Positions 34,035 through 47,100 of a stretch of DNA of 64,000 bases are shown piece after piece. The notes beneath the pieces are model-generated. The model worked only from the letters and a program-made list of their open reading frames with translations, did no database searches and was not told the DNA's origin. Position 1 is the stretch's first letter. Each line of letters begins with the position of its first letter. This DNA is from Lentinus brumalis (Eukaryota; Basidiomycota; Agaricomycetes; Polyporales; Polyporaceae): NCBI GenBank assembly GCA_001792895.1, contig MARA01000018.1:620001-684000 (forward strand). Direction: 5' to 3'. A program made the position numbers and the translations under genes.

Positions 34035-36092
34035 TTAGACATTCAGGTCGCCTTGCACGGACGGCTCTCTGACCTCGACACGTTCAGACGTGGGTGCATC
34101 CTCGATGAACTGCGGCTGCTCGACTGTCGGGGTGCGCTCAGCCTCCTCCCGCTCAGCTTCAGATTGCCTGATACCCTTCTCGACGGCAGCATCTTCGACA
34201 TCATCGAGGTTCTTCTCTTTCTGCACCACCGCGGCGTCTGTCTCCACAGTGCCCTCCTTGCTGATGCGATAGAACACGAGCATGGAGACGAACTCGATGA
34301 CGACAAGCGCGAGAAGGAACCAGAAGGCCGCCGCGCGTCCAGCGTACGACTCGGGGCCGCCGTGCGTAGCCTCGACGCTTGCTTCAATCGAGCCGACAGC
34401 GGAGATGCCGACTGCGGACCCGAGCTGGAGGGCACCGTTGAAGATAGCCCCAACGGTGCCTGCCATGGAAGACGGGCTCGTGCGGAAGATCGCGATGCTG
34501 CGAAGACGCGAATCAGTACCCATTGTGCTACCGGCGAGGGAAGGGGGACTTACTTGGTGTGCGTGTAGGTGAGCATGGCGCCTGCGGAGCCGAGCACGAA
34601 GGCCGGGAAGACGTATGGCCAGTACTTGGACGGGCTGTCGGCGAACGCGAAGAGGATCGTCGCGATGAGGCAGAGGCCTTCGCCGAAGAGAATGATCCAT
34701 TTAGAGTTGATCACGCGCGAGAGCGAGCCTGTAAAGCTCATGGCGAAGGCGAGGACTCCAATGGGAATCCTAAAAGTAAGCTCACGTCAATCTCGCTGTA
34801 ATGAGGTGTCAGAATGAGCTATACGCACATGTGAATGGCCGTCGAGATGGCACTCCAGTGCCAGACGTTCTGCCAGAGCGTCGTGTAGATGGTGAAGACC
34901 GTCGTCCACCAGAAGAACGGCAGGAGCGCCGTGAAGAACAGGACGAGGAAGTTCGGGAGGAACCAGGTGCGTGGTGGGATGGCGGCGCGGTCCGCCGGGA
35001 TAGTCGTCTCGAAGTAGAAGAAGCCGGCGACCATGAAGACGGAGATGATGAGCGGCACGAGTACACCTGCTGAACCCCAGCCCGAGGTCGTGCCGGATGT
35101 CACAGCAAAAATGAAGAGAACCAGCGCAGCTGGCAGAGGCGGAAGGTTAAAGGTCGGCCCGGCTGCAATGCTGGAACATTTCAGGCTTACCCGTCAGGAT
35201 AGAGACGCCGAGGATGTCAAGGCTCTTCCACCTCGAACCGCCCCGGATGGCGATGTCGTCGACCCTGGGCTCTTGCTTCGGGATGAGGAAGATGCAAAGG
35301 ACGGCGATGGGCATGCAGACCAGTGCAACAAACCAAAACACCCAGGACCAGTTAGCCCATTGGACGAAGATGGCGCCGATGATGAGTCCGAGCACTGTGC
35401 AGGGATGACTTGTGAGCAACCATCTCGGTATACCGAGGTCAGCGAAGCTCACCATTCCCGACAGCGCCGCAGCCGCCAAACACGCCAATGGCGCGGGCCT
35501 GCTCCGCGGGCTCCGTGAAGACGTTGACGAGGAGTGTCAGGGCGGACGGGATGGTCATGGAAGCGGCTATGCCACAGAGCGCGCGCAGGACAATGAGCGG
35601 GATTTTGCTCGTCACGAAACCGGCGCCGATAGATAGGACACCAAGCCCGGAGACGCCACCAATGAAGGCGAATTCTGTGTGCGGGTCAGCGGTCCACCGG
35701 TATTACGGAAAGAGAGCCGGGTGATACTGACTCGGGTTGTAGACGTCGCTGATACGTCCACTCTGCGAAAGGGTGCGTCAACAAAGGCCATCGTGTCGGA
35801 AGAACGGGCGGACACTCACGATGAGCAAGAACGACGCGAAGGTCAGCTGGAACGCGCTGATGATCCACGTCGACTCGGCCTCATTCATGTCGAGCGAGGT
35901 GACGAGGACCGGGATGGCAGAGAAGAGCGCCGAGTTGTTGAACGCGTCGAGGAACTGCGCGAGGCAGAAGATGATGAGGAGCACGTAACGGCGCGCGGTC
36001 GAGAACTTCTGCGGTACGCGGCCGTCGACGAGGGTCTGTGCCGGGGACAGCACGGTCGAGGCCGATGGCTTAGCGGAGGGCGGGGCGAGCAT
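34035..36092 (-). CDS. MFS transporter, DHA2-like multidrug type
   Basis: Seven minus-strand exons (36092-35820, 35762-35732, 35674-35453, 35394-35191, 35162-34829, 34769-34554, 34497-34035) close to 580 residues. The first membrane segment, LIIFCLAQFLDAFNNSAL, holds the D1-type DxxN. The loop motif follows as SGRISDVYNPK and GGVSGLGVLSIGAGFV. LRALCGIAASMTIPSALTL, the motif-C-like GVFGGCGAVGNGVLGLIIGA and IFVQWANWSWVFWF are typical of fungal DHA2 drug or acid exporters. About 12-14 hydrophobic segments are expected. The C-terminal tail is long and acidic (EKNLDDVEDAAVEKG). Plasma-membrane proton antiport is inferred from family; substrate unknown. A minus-strand TATA box lies 219 nt upstream of the ATG. 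Confidence 0.92.
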
Positions 36093-36310
36093 TTCTATTG
36101 TCTTGTGTCGAGTCCTGGGGAGTGTGCCTAATGGTTGGATGATTGAGTCTAGCCTGAGGAACGGAGGCAAGGTCACAGAGCCTCGGAGAGAGGACCGAGA
36201 AGACGGCTCGGGCGCAAGCCAAAGAGAGCGGCTGAGATGTTGTACAGAGAATGTGAGTGGTCGTGAAGGATCGTAGACAGATTCAACGAACCTGCTCGAT
36301 GGCTCAGACT

Positions 36311-36318
36311 ATTTTATA
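36311..36318 (-). promoter_or_regulatory. TATA box upstream of the MFS gene
   Basis: TATAAAAT on the minus strand, about 220 nt before the MFS start codon. A leader of roughly 190 nt would result. Confidence 0.5.
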
Positions 36319-37852
36319 CCCTGCACCCACTGCCATCGCTTCTCTCCCGAGCGGTCTTCCGCGCCGGAAACAGAGTCATCAAAGACGTTTCAGACTCCTT
36401 GCTGACCTATCAGCGGCCTCCGCGATGAAAAAGCGAGATAGAGAGCAGATAAACGGGTCCGAATGGTCCAGAAACAAGCCTTGCAGCCAATCATCGCGCG
36501 CCTCGCCGCTGAGAAAGCACGGAGAGTTCAGAGGGGTGGGGAAGGCGGCGCGGACGAGGTGACGGTGCCTACTCACTTTACGTACCCCGCTTACCAATCT
36601 AGGCCATCCGGCAAGTCCTCGGTAGTACTAGGTACAACGTCTGCAACTTTATAGCACTCGCCTTCATGCGACCATGTACCGGTGTCGGTGACATGGTCGA
36701 CTCCTCATGAGCAGCCTTCTTCCGGTACAGGAGCTCCTGCTTGACGCAAGTGGTTATGGCATCTCCGCCACAAAGCTCAGATGTAAGTCCATTTGCAGCG
36801 TACAAACGTGCGGTTGCCTGCCAGCAGCCAAAACACGCCTCACTCGCACCCTGCCCGAAGCCATTGCAGATTTTCTGCGGGCCGTAATCAGCCAGAGCTC
36901 TTTCACGTATGGCCGCCTTGGTTCCCTGCCTCACCGTGCGCGCAATGGGTATTGCGCGTGGTGTCGAGCGGTCGTAGGTGTCTTCGGCAACTTCAACGGC
37001 AAGACGTCGAGCGAAGGTGCGGGTTGAGAGTTGAGCACCAGGTCGCGAAGCGGTGCTAAGTAGTCAGCCAGTCGGATTGATAAGCACACGGCGATAGCGA
37101 GGTGCATACTCACTGTAAGCGTCACAAGAAAAGTTCAACTTCCGAGTTCACGTCGTCGTGTCTTCGTCGCCATGGTATCGCGTACTGGCTACTACGTGCC
37201 TCGGAAGATCGCACGGCGCACACAAACACATCTGGAATCTGACTTCTGGCCCGAACAAGGACGCGACAGCCCACGTGACCGCGTTCAGCATCTCGCAGCC
37301 CGCTCATCTGCTCACGATCGCATGGTGCCAGCGCAAGGGTGGATGTCTTCGAAAGAGAGGGGTTTCTCAGTGGTCATTGGTGAACAGCCAATGGCCATCA
37401 CGCGTTAGCACCCCGATATGAACCCATTGGTCGACATTCTCCGAGGTACCGTTCGTGCAGGTGCAGCGGACGCCGGACATTGGCGACTCCTAGGTCCTTG
37501 CAGGTTGCGACACCAAACTGGGCCACATATTAAATTGCACTGGGGCCCCAATCGCGCCCACTGCCACTACTTCCGTGTACTTATGTCTAAAGTATGGGTA
37601 TCAAACGTTGTATGTGCATGCGCAGTCACGGACCTACGGTACTCATATCAGTGATGCAGAAACCTTCAGAACCCAAACCAAAAGATGTAAAGCCCCAGAA
37701 ATGGCCGACTCACGTAACATGTAGGTATAATAGCGAACGCGTGTCGCCCGCGTTGTTGCCCGGATTCGCCACCCATGCTCGGGTGAGACGCTGAAAATGC
37801 AGTATGTAATCCCCGTCCCGCGGCACGACTCACGGAGATCGACCATCAGGGT
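36319..37852. other. Intergenic, no gene recognised
   Basis: About 1.5 kb between the head of the MFS gene and the tail of the SLATT gene. Short ORFs only; none has a recognisable motif. Confidence 0.5.
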
Positions 37853-39176
37853 TCAGGCAGGCGAATCCCCTTCCTTCTCCCTCTCCTTTTTCTTGTTGAC
37901 CTTCACGTCGTCGCCGACGCCCTCGAACTCGTTCCCCATGATCTCCTCGAATCGCCGCCGGTAGCGCATGATCATGTCGTCGTGGTCCGGGCCTGTCTTG
38001 TGCCCGTGGTCGAGCATGAACGCCTCGCAGTCACGGACGAACGAGTTGAGGTCCTGCGCCTTGCGTGTGGACTCCTCGGGCTCCCCGGAGCCGCGTGCTT
38101 TGGCGAGGTAGGACGCTGCCATGGTGGAGAGCCCGCCGAGGACAGTGGTCGCGATGGACGTCTCCAGACATAGCCGAGGTGAGTTGCATAACATGGCGGC
38201 GAAGAGGCGGGGGGCTCACCTGTCTGCCTGTGGTCGCTGCGGCGACGCCGGTGGTCAGTGCCCCAAGTAGAACCTGTGCGCCGATGGCCACGTTCAGGGC
38301 CCATCCATGGATCTTCGCTGTGAGAACCTTTCAGCATTCGTCATGTCACCAGTGCTGCATCAAGCGTACCTTGTCTCTCCGCCTTCACTTTCTCCTCTTT
38401 CGCAGAATTCAGCGTGGGCTCAATCCGCTCCCCGACGGTTCTCTCGCGGGTGATGGTTGTCGATACCTGGGACAGGATATCGCCTCTCCTGTTCACGGGG
38501 TTCTGTCCCATCGCCGTCGGCACGATCCAGTCGATCTGCGACCGTCTCGACATCGTCGCGTCCGGATTCAGCTCCCCGCCATAGCCGCCCCCGGCATGGG
38601 GATCTATCCCAGTCGGCGTGGTAGGGACGGTCTTGGGGGGCGGTATCGGGTAGCGATCTGAGTGGCGTACGGTTCCGTGGTAGCTCGCGGCGCGATCAGG
38701 ACTTCGGATGCTTGCGCTCTGAGGACCGGGTCCGGGTCCGGGTCCGTAGTAGTACCCGTGTCCGCCGCCGTTGCCGTTCCCGCTCCTGCTGTAGATGCTT
38801 GGATGTCGGCCCTCTACTCCTGACGACCCCGTCCTGTCCTCCTCATCCGACCCTTGTATAGAATTTGAGGGTATGGCAAGCGTGAAGGCCCCGCTACTGC
38901 ATTGCTCGGCTGCGGGTAGGTGACTGGTGTCGGCTGGGCGGGACCACTCTGAGTTGCAGGAGGGATCGGAGGAGTCTGTGGCGAGGATGGGCTGAGGGCC
39001 TCTCGGGACGTCGCTGGGGAAGGCATGGAGATAGGGACCAGAGGGACGGGTTTTGTGAACGCCGTATGGACGACTGCAGCCGTACCAGTCGCAGGATAGT
39101 CCTCGTGCCCACCGCGCGGTGGCTCGCTGGGTGCATGCTGAGTGCTGGCATCCTGGGTGCTGCGTGGTGGGTCCAT
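37853..39176 (-). CDS. SLATT-fungal two-transmembrane protein with disordered N-terminus
   Basis: The C-terminal half is clear: exon 38370 upwards, exon 38317-38220 and exon 38161-37853. Spliced, it reads KAERQAKIHGWALNVAIGAQ, a first membrane helix (VLLGALTTGVAAATTG), RQTSIATTVLGGLSTMAASY as the second, then AKARGSGEPEESTRKAQDL and NSFVRDCEAFMLDHGH. This is the SLATT_fungal 2TM domain (SMODS and SLOG-associating effector-like family). Upstream are Gly/Tyr/Pro-rich text (HGYYYGPGPGPGP) and, in another frame, a Ser/Pro-rich N-terminus starting MDPPRSTQDAST with AVAGPSRLP. The joint between these two frames near 38850-38900 is unresolved: an intron I could not place, or a one-base change. Bacterial SLATT proteins are membrane effectors of nucleotide-signalling defence (established). 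The fungal role is unknown. Confidence 0.75.
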
Positions 39177-41140
39177 TTGGTCCGGCGTGGACTGTGGTCC
39201 GTGGAGGTGCGTGAGCGGGGCGAGGTCGTCATGTTTCGGTGTTGTCGCGAGTTTTAAAGAAATCGGCCTCGGGACGGGTGATCATAGGCACCGGCGTACG
39301 CGACGCGAGCTGCCAGAAGCAGGTGCGCTTCCATTGTTGCTGTACATCTCAGATCCACCGGGCCACAAAGGCACGCGCTACCTCAGGCTCGCGCTTTGAT
39401 CGTTTTGCAGAGTTTTGCAGTCGCGGAAAGGATTGGTCGTTGCCGCTCTTGGCTCGGGTAGTCGGGGAACAACAGCGGGCGATATCACGGTCAGATGATG
39501 GGCGTAGTCAAGATGATCCTTGGTGAAGTATTGGGCGCCTGACAATGTCTCCGCCACAAGTCAGTCATTGCAAGTCAGCTTCTTCGAGGTCGAGTCCAAT
39601 TGCTTGCAAGGGAAAGGGGCGGATGTCACAAGGTCTAGGCTGTCATCCGGGTAGGCCGGTATTCTCGCTTCATAGAGCTCCAGGGGTCGGTGAGACCACT
39701 TGCGCTCAAGTCCTACTTCCTGCGTTGAACGGCCAATGAACGGCGGACATGGTACACCGGGTGCGCTTCGTCCTTCCAAGTGGATCGCTGCGCACTCATG
39801 TGACGATCACCCCCAGTCCGGAACGTGCGTATGCAAAGTGAACTCAATCTACGACAACCGGGGCCTCTGCGTTTGGTCTGAAAGTGCTTCTCTCACCGGC
39901 CGATCTCCTCGGCCATACTCTCTCAGGAGGCAGGCTCATGGCCTATGGGTGCCATATGCATCCTACTCGCATTATGCACTGGTCAACGTCGAAGGTGTCC
40001 ACTGAGCGGAGATTCGACGGCAGCGACCGGGCACCTCCGCTTTGCGCCCGTGGCTTCCCAGAGATCGGTGTGGCAGCGATAGCAGCTCGCCGTCATGCGT
40101 GGGTGCTGGAAGACCTGCGCCTGTGTCCAATATGCCGCATGTCGGTTTTATGAAAAGCCTTGCTTGCGTGCGCGCAGCGGGGTCACCGGAGGAATCATTC
40201 AGCGAGAAGTCTCGTGCGATGGGATTTGACAGGATGCCGTACGCAGCTACTAGTGCACGATAAGTTGTTGCTAGACGCGAATGTGAACTCATGCGGTCTC
40301 GTACAAGTATTCGGAGGAGCCGGTTGTGCGATCAGTGTTATAAAGGCCGCACTTCGTCGACCGTGGTTTGCACTAGTACACTGGCGATACCATACCACAT
40401 GCGATTGATGTCCGCTTAGCAACGTCGCTGCGAGAGTTTGAATCGGCAGCGTCCAAGTATTGTCGCACGGCTGTGTCAGTGCGCAGCTGCGTGGCGGTTA
40501 ACTGGTATGTAGGCCGCGATGTGCACAGGAGTCGATCATCCTGAAACGGTAATTCCATGACCTGATTTGGCTTGCAGGTTGTCTCGACGTCACGACGCAA
40601 TCATGCGTCATCGCACTCTGCCTGGGCAGTATATAAGGCATGGCAAGGCCCTCTTCATAGTACGCACCACGATCTTCCCGCCACCGTGTCTCTGCGAGTT
40701 GACGCGGACGAGTGAGTGTCTCCTGCGTCCCTCAAGACTAGCGCGTGCGATGAAGCTCGAGGACTCAACAGAGCAAGAGATTGAATTCGACCACACACTT
40801 TCTTTCCCATTGCGTGAGTGCAAATTCTCCTGGTCTTGAGCCGAATCCCAGATTGTCCGGCGAGGTCAAGGCTGGTCAAGGTACGCTGAAAGTATGCGGT
40901 TCCGCGTCCCAAGCGTCAAGCGCCGTTTAATTGCCAAGGGTTTCCCGATTGAGACTGATCTGGCGAATCCGATCTCGAGGATGCACGTGATCGTAATTGC
41001 CGGTTTTCATGAGTGGATGCGAGACGCTTGTTCTTTTTCTCTTCCTCTTCACTCGAATCTCTCTCCGAGCGGGCGAGCGAAGAGGAAGAGACCCACGACA
41101 CGTCTACGACATCGCCAATCCATTCGTTTCATCATCCGCC
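39177..41140. other. Intergenic, about 2 kb, no gene recognised
   Basis: Promoter of the SLATT gene on the left and of URA2 on the right. A TATATAAG string at 40630-40637 is followed by donor-like GTGAGT strings near 40711 and 40815 and a short ORF at 40750 (MKLEDSTEQEIEFD), so an unannotated small transcript is possible. The last 150 nt are C/T-rich with CTTCTTTTTCTCTTCCTC-type tracts, usual before highly expressed fungal genes. Confidence 0.45.
40630..40637 (+). promoter_or_regulatory. TATA-like box, target unclear
   Basis: TATATAAG, 511 nt before the URA2 ATG. It may serve a small transcript starting near 40660 or an upstream URA2 start. Confidence 0.3.
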
Positions 41141-44100
41141 ATGGCTCTGTCAAACCCTGCCCACAAAACTAACGTCGTTCGGCCTGTCATCGCTCGCTCT
41201 GCCTCCAATTACCCCAACGGGTACCCAGAAGCCCCCATCGCTGTGACGCTCGCTCAGGATGAGGTCCAACTCAAGGACGCTGTGCTCGAGCTCGCGGATG
41301 GCACCGCATTTCGCGGTATCAGTTTTGGTGCGGAGGGCAAGAGCGTTGCAGGAGAGTGTGTCTTCCAGACGGGTGCGCGATTTTCCTCCTCTGGCCTGCG
41401 GTCGCACTGACGTCTATACCGCGTTCGTGCAGGCATGGTTGGCTACACTGAATCTTTGACCGACCCATCCTACGAAGGCCAGATACTCGTCCTGACTTAC
41501 CCGCTCATCGGAAACTACGGTGTGCCTCCTCGTCCGGAGGCTGCCTCGGTAGACGACATCCCTGTGGATTTCGAATCTTCCCGTATTCACGTCGCTGCGG
41601 TCGTCGTTGGCTCGTACTCCGAAGACTACAGCCACTTCCTTGCGGGTTCCTCGCTGGGCCAATGGCTCAAGGAGAGCGGCGTTCCTGCCATCTACGGCGT
41701 CGACACACGCGCACTCACCAAAAAGATCCGCGAGAAGGGGTCGATGCTCGCGAGGATACTGGCGAGGCGCAATGACGCGCCGCCTAGCGTTGGCAGACGT
41801 GCGTCATTGATGTCTCCGTCCGTGCCGGCGTCTCGCGCCCCATCTCCCCCGGGCGCACTCAACAGCGCGAAGTGGCGCGAGGACTACCAGGACATCCCGT
41901 TCCATGATCCGAACCAGGACAACCTTGTCGCGTTGGTTTCCACGAAGATTCCGCGCATCTACAAGCCGGTAGGCCAACCCAAAATGCATCCGTCCGGGTC
42001 GCGCCCTCTTCGCGTGCTCGCGGTGGACGTTGGTATGAAGTACAACCAGATTCGTTGTTTCACGCATCGCGGGGTGGAGCTGAAGGTGGTTCCTTGGGAT
42101 TACGACTATCTCGCTGACTCCGAGGAACCCTTCGACGGTCTCTTCGTCTCTAACGGACCAGGTGACCCAACGTCGGTTGCAACTGCCATCGAACGGCTCG
42201 CGCGCGCAATGGACAAGGCGGATCGGCCCGTCTTTGGTATCTGTCTCGGGCACCAGCTGCTCGCTCTTGCTGCGGGTGCGAAGACGTCGAAGATGAAGTA
42301 CGGTAACCGTGGCCACAACATTCCCTGCACCGACGCGCTCAGCGGTCGTTGCTACATCACGAGTCAGAACCACGGATACCAGGTCGAGGCTGCCTCTCTG
42401 CCCGAGGGGTGGAAAGAGCTCTTCCAGAACGCGAACGACGGTAGCAACGAGGGCATCTACTGTGTCGACAAGCCCTTCTTCTCCGTCCAGTTCCATCCGG
42501 AGTCTACTCCTGGCCCTCGCGACACCGAGTTCCTGTTCGATGTTTTCATTCAGAACATCGTCGACTGCGCCAAGACTGGCAGCCTCGTGCCGATCTCCAT
42601 GCCTGGGGGCACCAAGGAGGAGAACGAGAAGCGCACGCCGCGCGCGGACGTGCAGAAGGTGCTCATCCTCGGCTCGGGCGGTCTCTCCATCGGTCAGGCG
42701 GGCGAGTTCGACTACTCGGGGTCGCAAGCCATCAAGGCGCTCAAGGAGGAGGGCATCTATACCATCCTCGTGAATCCGAACATCGCCACGATCGCGACCT
42801 CGCGCGGTCTCGCTGACAAGGTCTACTTCCTGCCCGTCACCCCCGAGTTTGTCCGCAAGATCATCAAGTACGAGAAGCCGGACGGTATCTACGTCACCTT
42901 CGGTGGACAGACCGCGCTGAACGTCGGCATCAAGCTCAAGGACGAGTTCGAGAGCCTGGGATGCAAGGTCCTCGGGACGCCGATCGACACGATCATCATG
43001 ACCGAGGACAGACAGCTGTTCGCGAGCGCGATGGAGGAGATCGGGGAGCGCTGCGCCGAGTCGAGCACCGCGACCACGACCGAGGAGGCCATTGCTGCTG
43101 CAAGCGCCATTGGCTACCCGGTCATCGTGCGCGCTGCGTACGCTCTGGGTGGTCTCGGGTCCGGCTTCGCTCAGAACGAGCAGCAGCTTAGGGCGCTCTG
43201 TACCAAGGCGTTTGCGACCAGCCCCCAAGTGCTGGTGGAGAAGAGTATGAAGGGCTGGAAGGAGATCGAGTACGAGGTCGTCCGTGACTGCCGCGACAAC
43301 TGCATCACGGTCTGCAACATGGAGGTATGTATTGGTTCGACTCATCCGGTCGTTAGTCGCTCATGACGAGGTTTTGTAGAACTTCGATCCTCTCGGAATC
43401 CACACTGGTGATTCCATCGTCGTAGCGCCTTCGCAGACCCTTTCCGACGCCGACTACAACATGCTTCGTACGACTGCGATCAACGTCATCCGCCACCTTG
43501 GTGTCGTCGGCGAATGCAACATCCAGTACGCGCTCAACCCCACCTCGCGCGAGTACTGCATCATCGAGGTAAAACCAGCCGTCTATGTTCGTTGCCTGAC
43601 GGCATAGCTAAACTGTAGCCTTCAGGTAAATGCGCGTCTCTCCCGCTCATCTGCGCTCGCGTCAAAAGCAACCGGTTACCCGCTCGCCTTCATCGCCGCG
43701 AAGCTCGGACTCGGCATTCCGCTGAACGAGATCAAGAACTCGGTGACGAAGGTGACCTCTGCCTGCTTCGAGCCCAGCTTGGACTACGTCGTCGTCAAGA
43801 TTCCGCGCTGGGACCTCAAGAAGTTCAACCGCGTCAGCCGCTTGCTGAGCAGCAGCATGAAGAGTGTTGGTGAGGTCATGAGCATTGGCCGGTCGTTCCA
43901 GGAGACGTTCCAGAAGGCTATTCGTGCTATTGACGACCAGTTCTCTGGCTTCAGCAAGGTGGGTTGCGTCGTTCTATATGTTGTATGCGTATCTAATCTC
44001 CTGGCAGAACGACTTCGTCGAGGACATCGACGAGGAACTGGTCAACCCGACCGACAAGCGCATCTTCGCCATCGCCACGGCCTTCCACCGTGGATACAGC

Positions 44101-47100
44101 GTCGACAAGATCTGGCAGATGACGAACATCGACAAATGGTTCCTCACCAAGTTGCAGTCGATCTTCCAGATGGAGCAGCATCTATAGTACGTTCTACGCT
44201 ATCGTCGTATTTCTCTCATACACTCATAATAGCTCCCTCAGCCAATGCAATGTCAACTCGGTTGGTTCGGAGCTCCTGCGGCAAGCTAAGCAGCTCGGGT
44301 TCTCCGATCGTCAGCTTGCGACCTGCATGGGCACCACCGAGCTCGCTGTACGCCGTCTTCGACAAGAGTTCGGCGTTATGCCCTTCGTCAAGCAGATCGA
44401 CACCGTTGCCGCGGAGTTCCCCGCGTTCACGAACTATCTGTACACGACGTACAACGCCGTCGAGCACGATGTGACCTTCGAGGACTGCGGTGTCATGGTC
44501 CTCGGCTCTGGCGTCTACCGCATCGGGTCCTCCGTCGAGTTCGACTGGTGCGCGGTACGCGCTATCCGCACTCTTCGCGAGAACGGCCTCTCTACCGTCA
44601 TGGTCAACTACAACCCCGAGACGGTCAGTACCGACTATGACGAGGCCGACCGCCTGTACTTCGAGAACATCAGCCTGGAGACCATCCTCGACATCTACGA
44701 CACCGAGCGTTCGCGCGGCGTCATCATCTCCATGGGTGGTCAGACCCCCAACAACATCGCACTCCCGCTGTACCGCCAGAACGTCAAGATCTACGGGACG
44801 TCCCCGGAGATGATCGACACCGCGGAGAACCGCTTCAAGTTCTCGCGGTTGCTCGACGAAATTGGCGTGGATCAGCCCCTCTGGAAGGAGCTCTCGAGCT
44901 TCGATGAGGCGCACGCCTTCTGCGAGAAGGTCGGCTACCCGGTGCTCGTGCGCCCGTCGTATGTACTGTCGGGCGCGGCGATGAACGTCGTGTTCAGCCA
45001 AGACGACTTGAACAGCTACCTCTCGCAGGCGACGGCGGTGTCGCGCGACCACCCGGTCGTGATCACGAAGTACCTCGAGGGCGCGAAGGAGATTGAGATG
45101 GACGCGGTCGCGAAGGATGGCAAGGTCATCATGCACTACATCTCGGAGCACGTCGAGAACGCCGGTGTACACTCGGGCGACGCGACGCTCATCCACCCGC
45201 CGCAGGACCTCGACCCGGAGACCGTTCGGCGCATCGTGGACGCGACCATGAAGATTGGCAACGCGCTCAATGTCACGGGGCCGTTCAACATCCAGTTCAT
45301 CGCGAAGAACAACGAGATCAAGGTCATCGAGTGTAACCTCCGCGCTGCGCGCTCGTTCCCCTTCGTCTCGAAGGTGACGGGCATCGACGCTATCGAGATG
45401 GCCACGAAGGTCATGCTCGGCATACCGGTGGAGCCCTACCCGCACGTTCCTCTTCCTCCCGACTACGTCGGTGTCAAGGTCCCGCAGTTCAGTTTCAGTC
45501 GTCTTTCGGGCGCGGACCCTGTCCTGGGCGTGGAGATGGCGTCGACCGGTGAGGTTGCTTGCTTCGGCAGGGACAAGTACGAGGCGTATGTCAAGGCCCT
45601 GATCTCGACGGGTATCGTCCTGCCCAAGAAGAACATCTTGTTCTCCATTGGTAGCTACAAGGAGAAGCTTGAGATCTTGCCCGCGGTCCAGAAGCTGCAC
45701 GCTGCCGGATACAACATTTTCGGCACGTCAGGTACTGCTGACTTCTTCACGGAGCACAACGTCCCGTGCAAGGTACGCACGTCTTTTATCGTTTCGTCGT
45801 CTGCAGTCCGCTAACTGGATCGATGACAGTACCTCGAGATCTTGGCCGAGGACAGCGAGCAAAAGTCTGAATACTCGTTGACGCAGCACTTGGCGAACAA
45901 CCTCATCGACATGTACATCAACCTGCCGTCGAAGAACCACTACCGCCGCCCGGCGAGCTACGCCAGCAAGGGCTACCGCACGCGTCGCATGGCGGTCGAC
46001 TTCGCCGTCCCGCTCATCACGAACGTCAAGATCGCGAAGCTGCTCTTCGAGGCGCTCGTGCGCAAGATGCCCCTCGAGGTCTCCCCGGTCGACTTCAAGA
46101 CCTCGCACGAGACACACACGTTCCCTGGCCTTGTCAACATCGCCAGCTACGTTCCGGATCTTACGATGGCGGGCGAGGACTTCGTCAATGCCACGAAGGC
46201 GTCGATCAGCGGTGGTTTCGTCACTGCACTCGTCCTCCCTGTGGGCTTGCAGACGAGGATTACGGACCGGGAATCGCTCAACAAGGCGGCCGGCAACATT
46301 GCAGGCTCAGCGTACTGCAACTACGCGATGAGCATCACGGCTTCTCCTGCGAACGTCAACGCGCTGGATGAGGAGCTTGAGGCGGATGTGAAGTCGCTCT
46401 TTGTGCCTTTCCGGTATGGTGAGCCTGACAGCCAGATCACTGCCGCTGCTGCACACTTCGCGGCGTGGCCTTCCGACAAGCCGATCGTTACCGACGCGCG
46501 CGGTGCCAACCTCGCCCCCATCTTGCTTCTCGCGGACCTCCACAACAGCTCGCTTCACGTCACCAACGTGCAGACCAAGGAGGACATGCTTTTCATCTCG
46601 CTGAGCAAGGCCAAGGGGCTCAAGGTCACATGCGACGTCACGGTCTACGCGCTGTTCTTCACGCGCGAGCAGTTCCCTGGAGTAACTTGCCTACCTACGC
46701 TCGAGAACCAACAGTACCTCTGGAGCCACCTTGACGACATCGACGTGTTCTCCGTCGGGCGTGTTCCTTACGAGCTTGCGACCCAGCTCGGGAAGGAGGC
46801 GTCGGCTGCCTCCGGTATCGAGGAGACTCTGCCCCTCTTGCTCGGGGCTGTAGCCGCAGGCCGCCTCACCTTGGATGATGTTCGTCGGCGACTTCACGAC
46901 AACCCCCTCCGCATCTTCGCACTGCCTGACCAGGGCCATGCGAACGTCGAGATTGTCGTCGGCCGCAAGTACCAGTTCCACAAGCGCAGCCATTCGTGGT
47001 CACCTATCGAAGGCACCGTCGTCAACGGCGCTGTCCATCGTGTCCAGATCTACGGACAGACGGCTTTCCTCGATGGCGTTCTCTCTAGTGGGCCATTGGG

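Noticed and set aside
41804..43345. 513-codon minus-strand ORF inside URA2
   Set aside because: Antisense of a highly conserved CPSase exon; composition (Leu/Arg/Val/Asp-rich) is the usual reverse-complement artefact.
44216..45700. 494-codon minus-strand ORF inside URA2
   Set aside because: Same artefact as the other antisense ORF, opposite the second ATP-grasp half.
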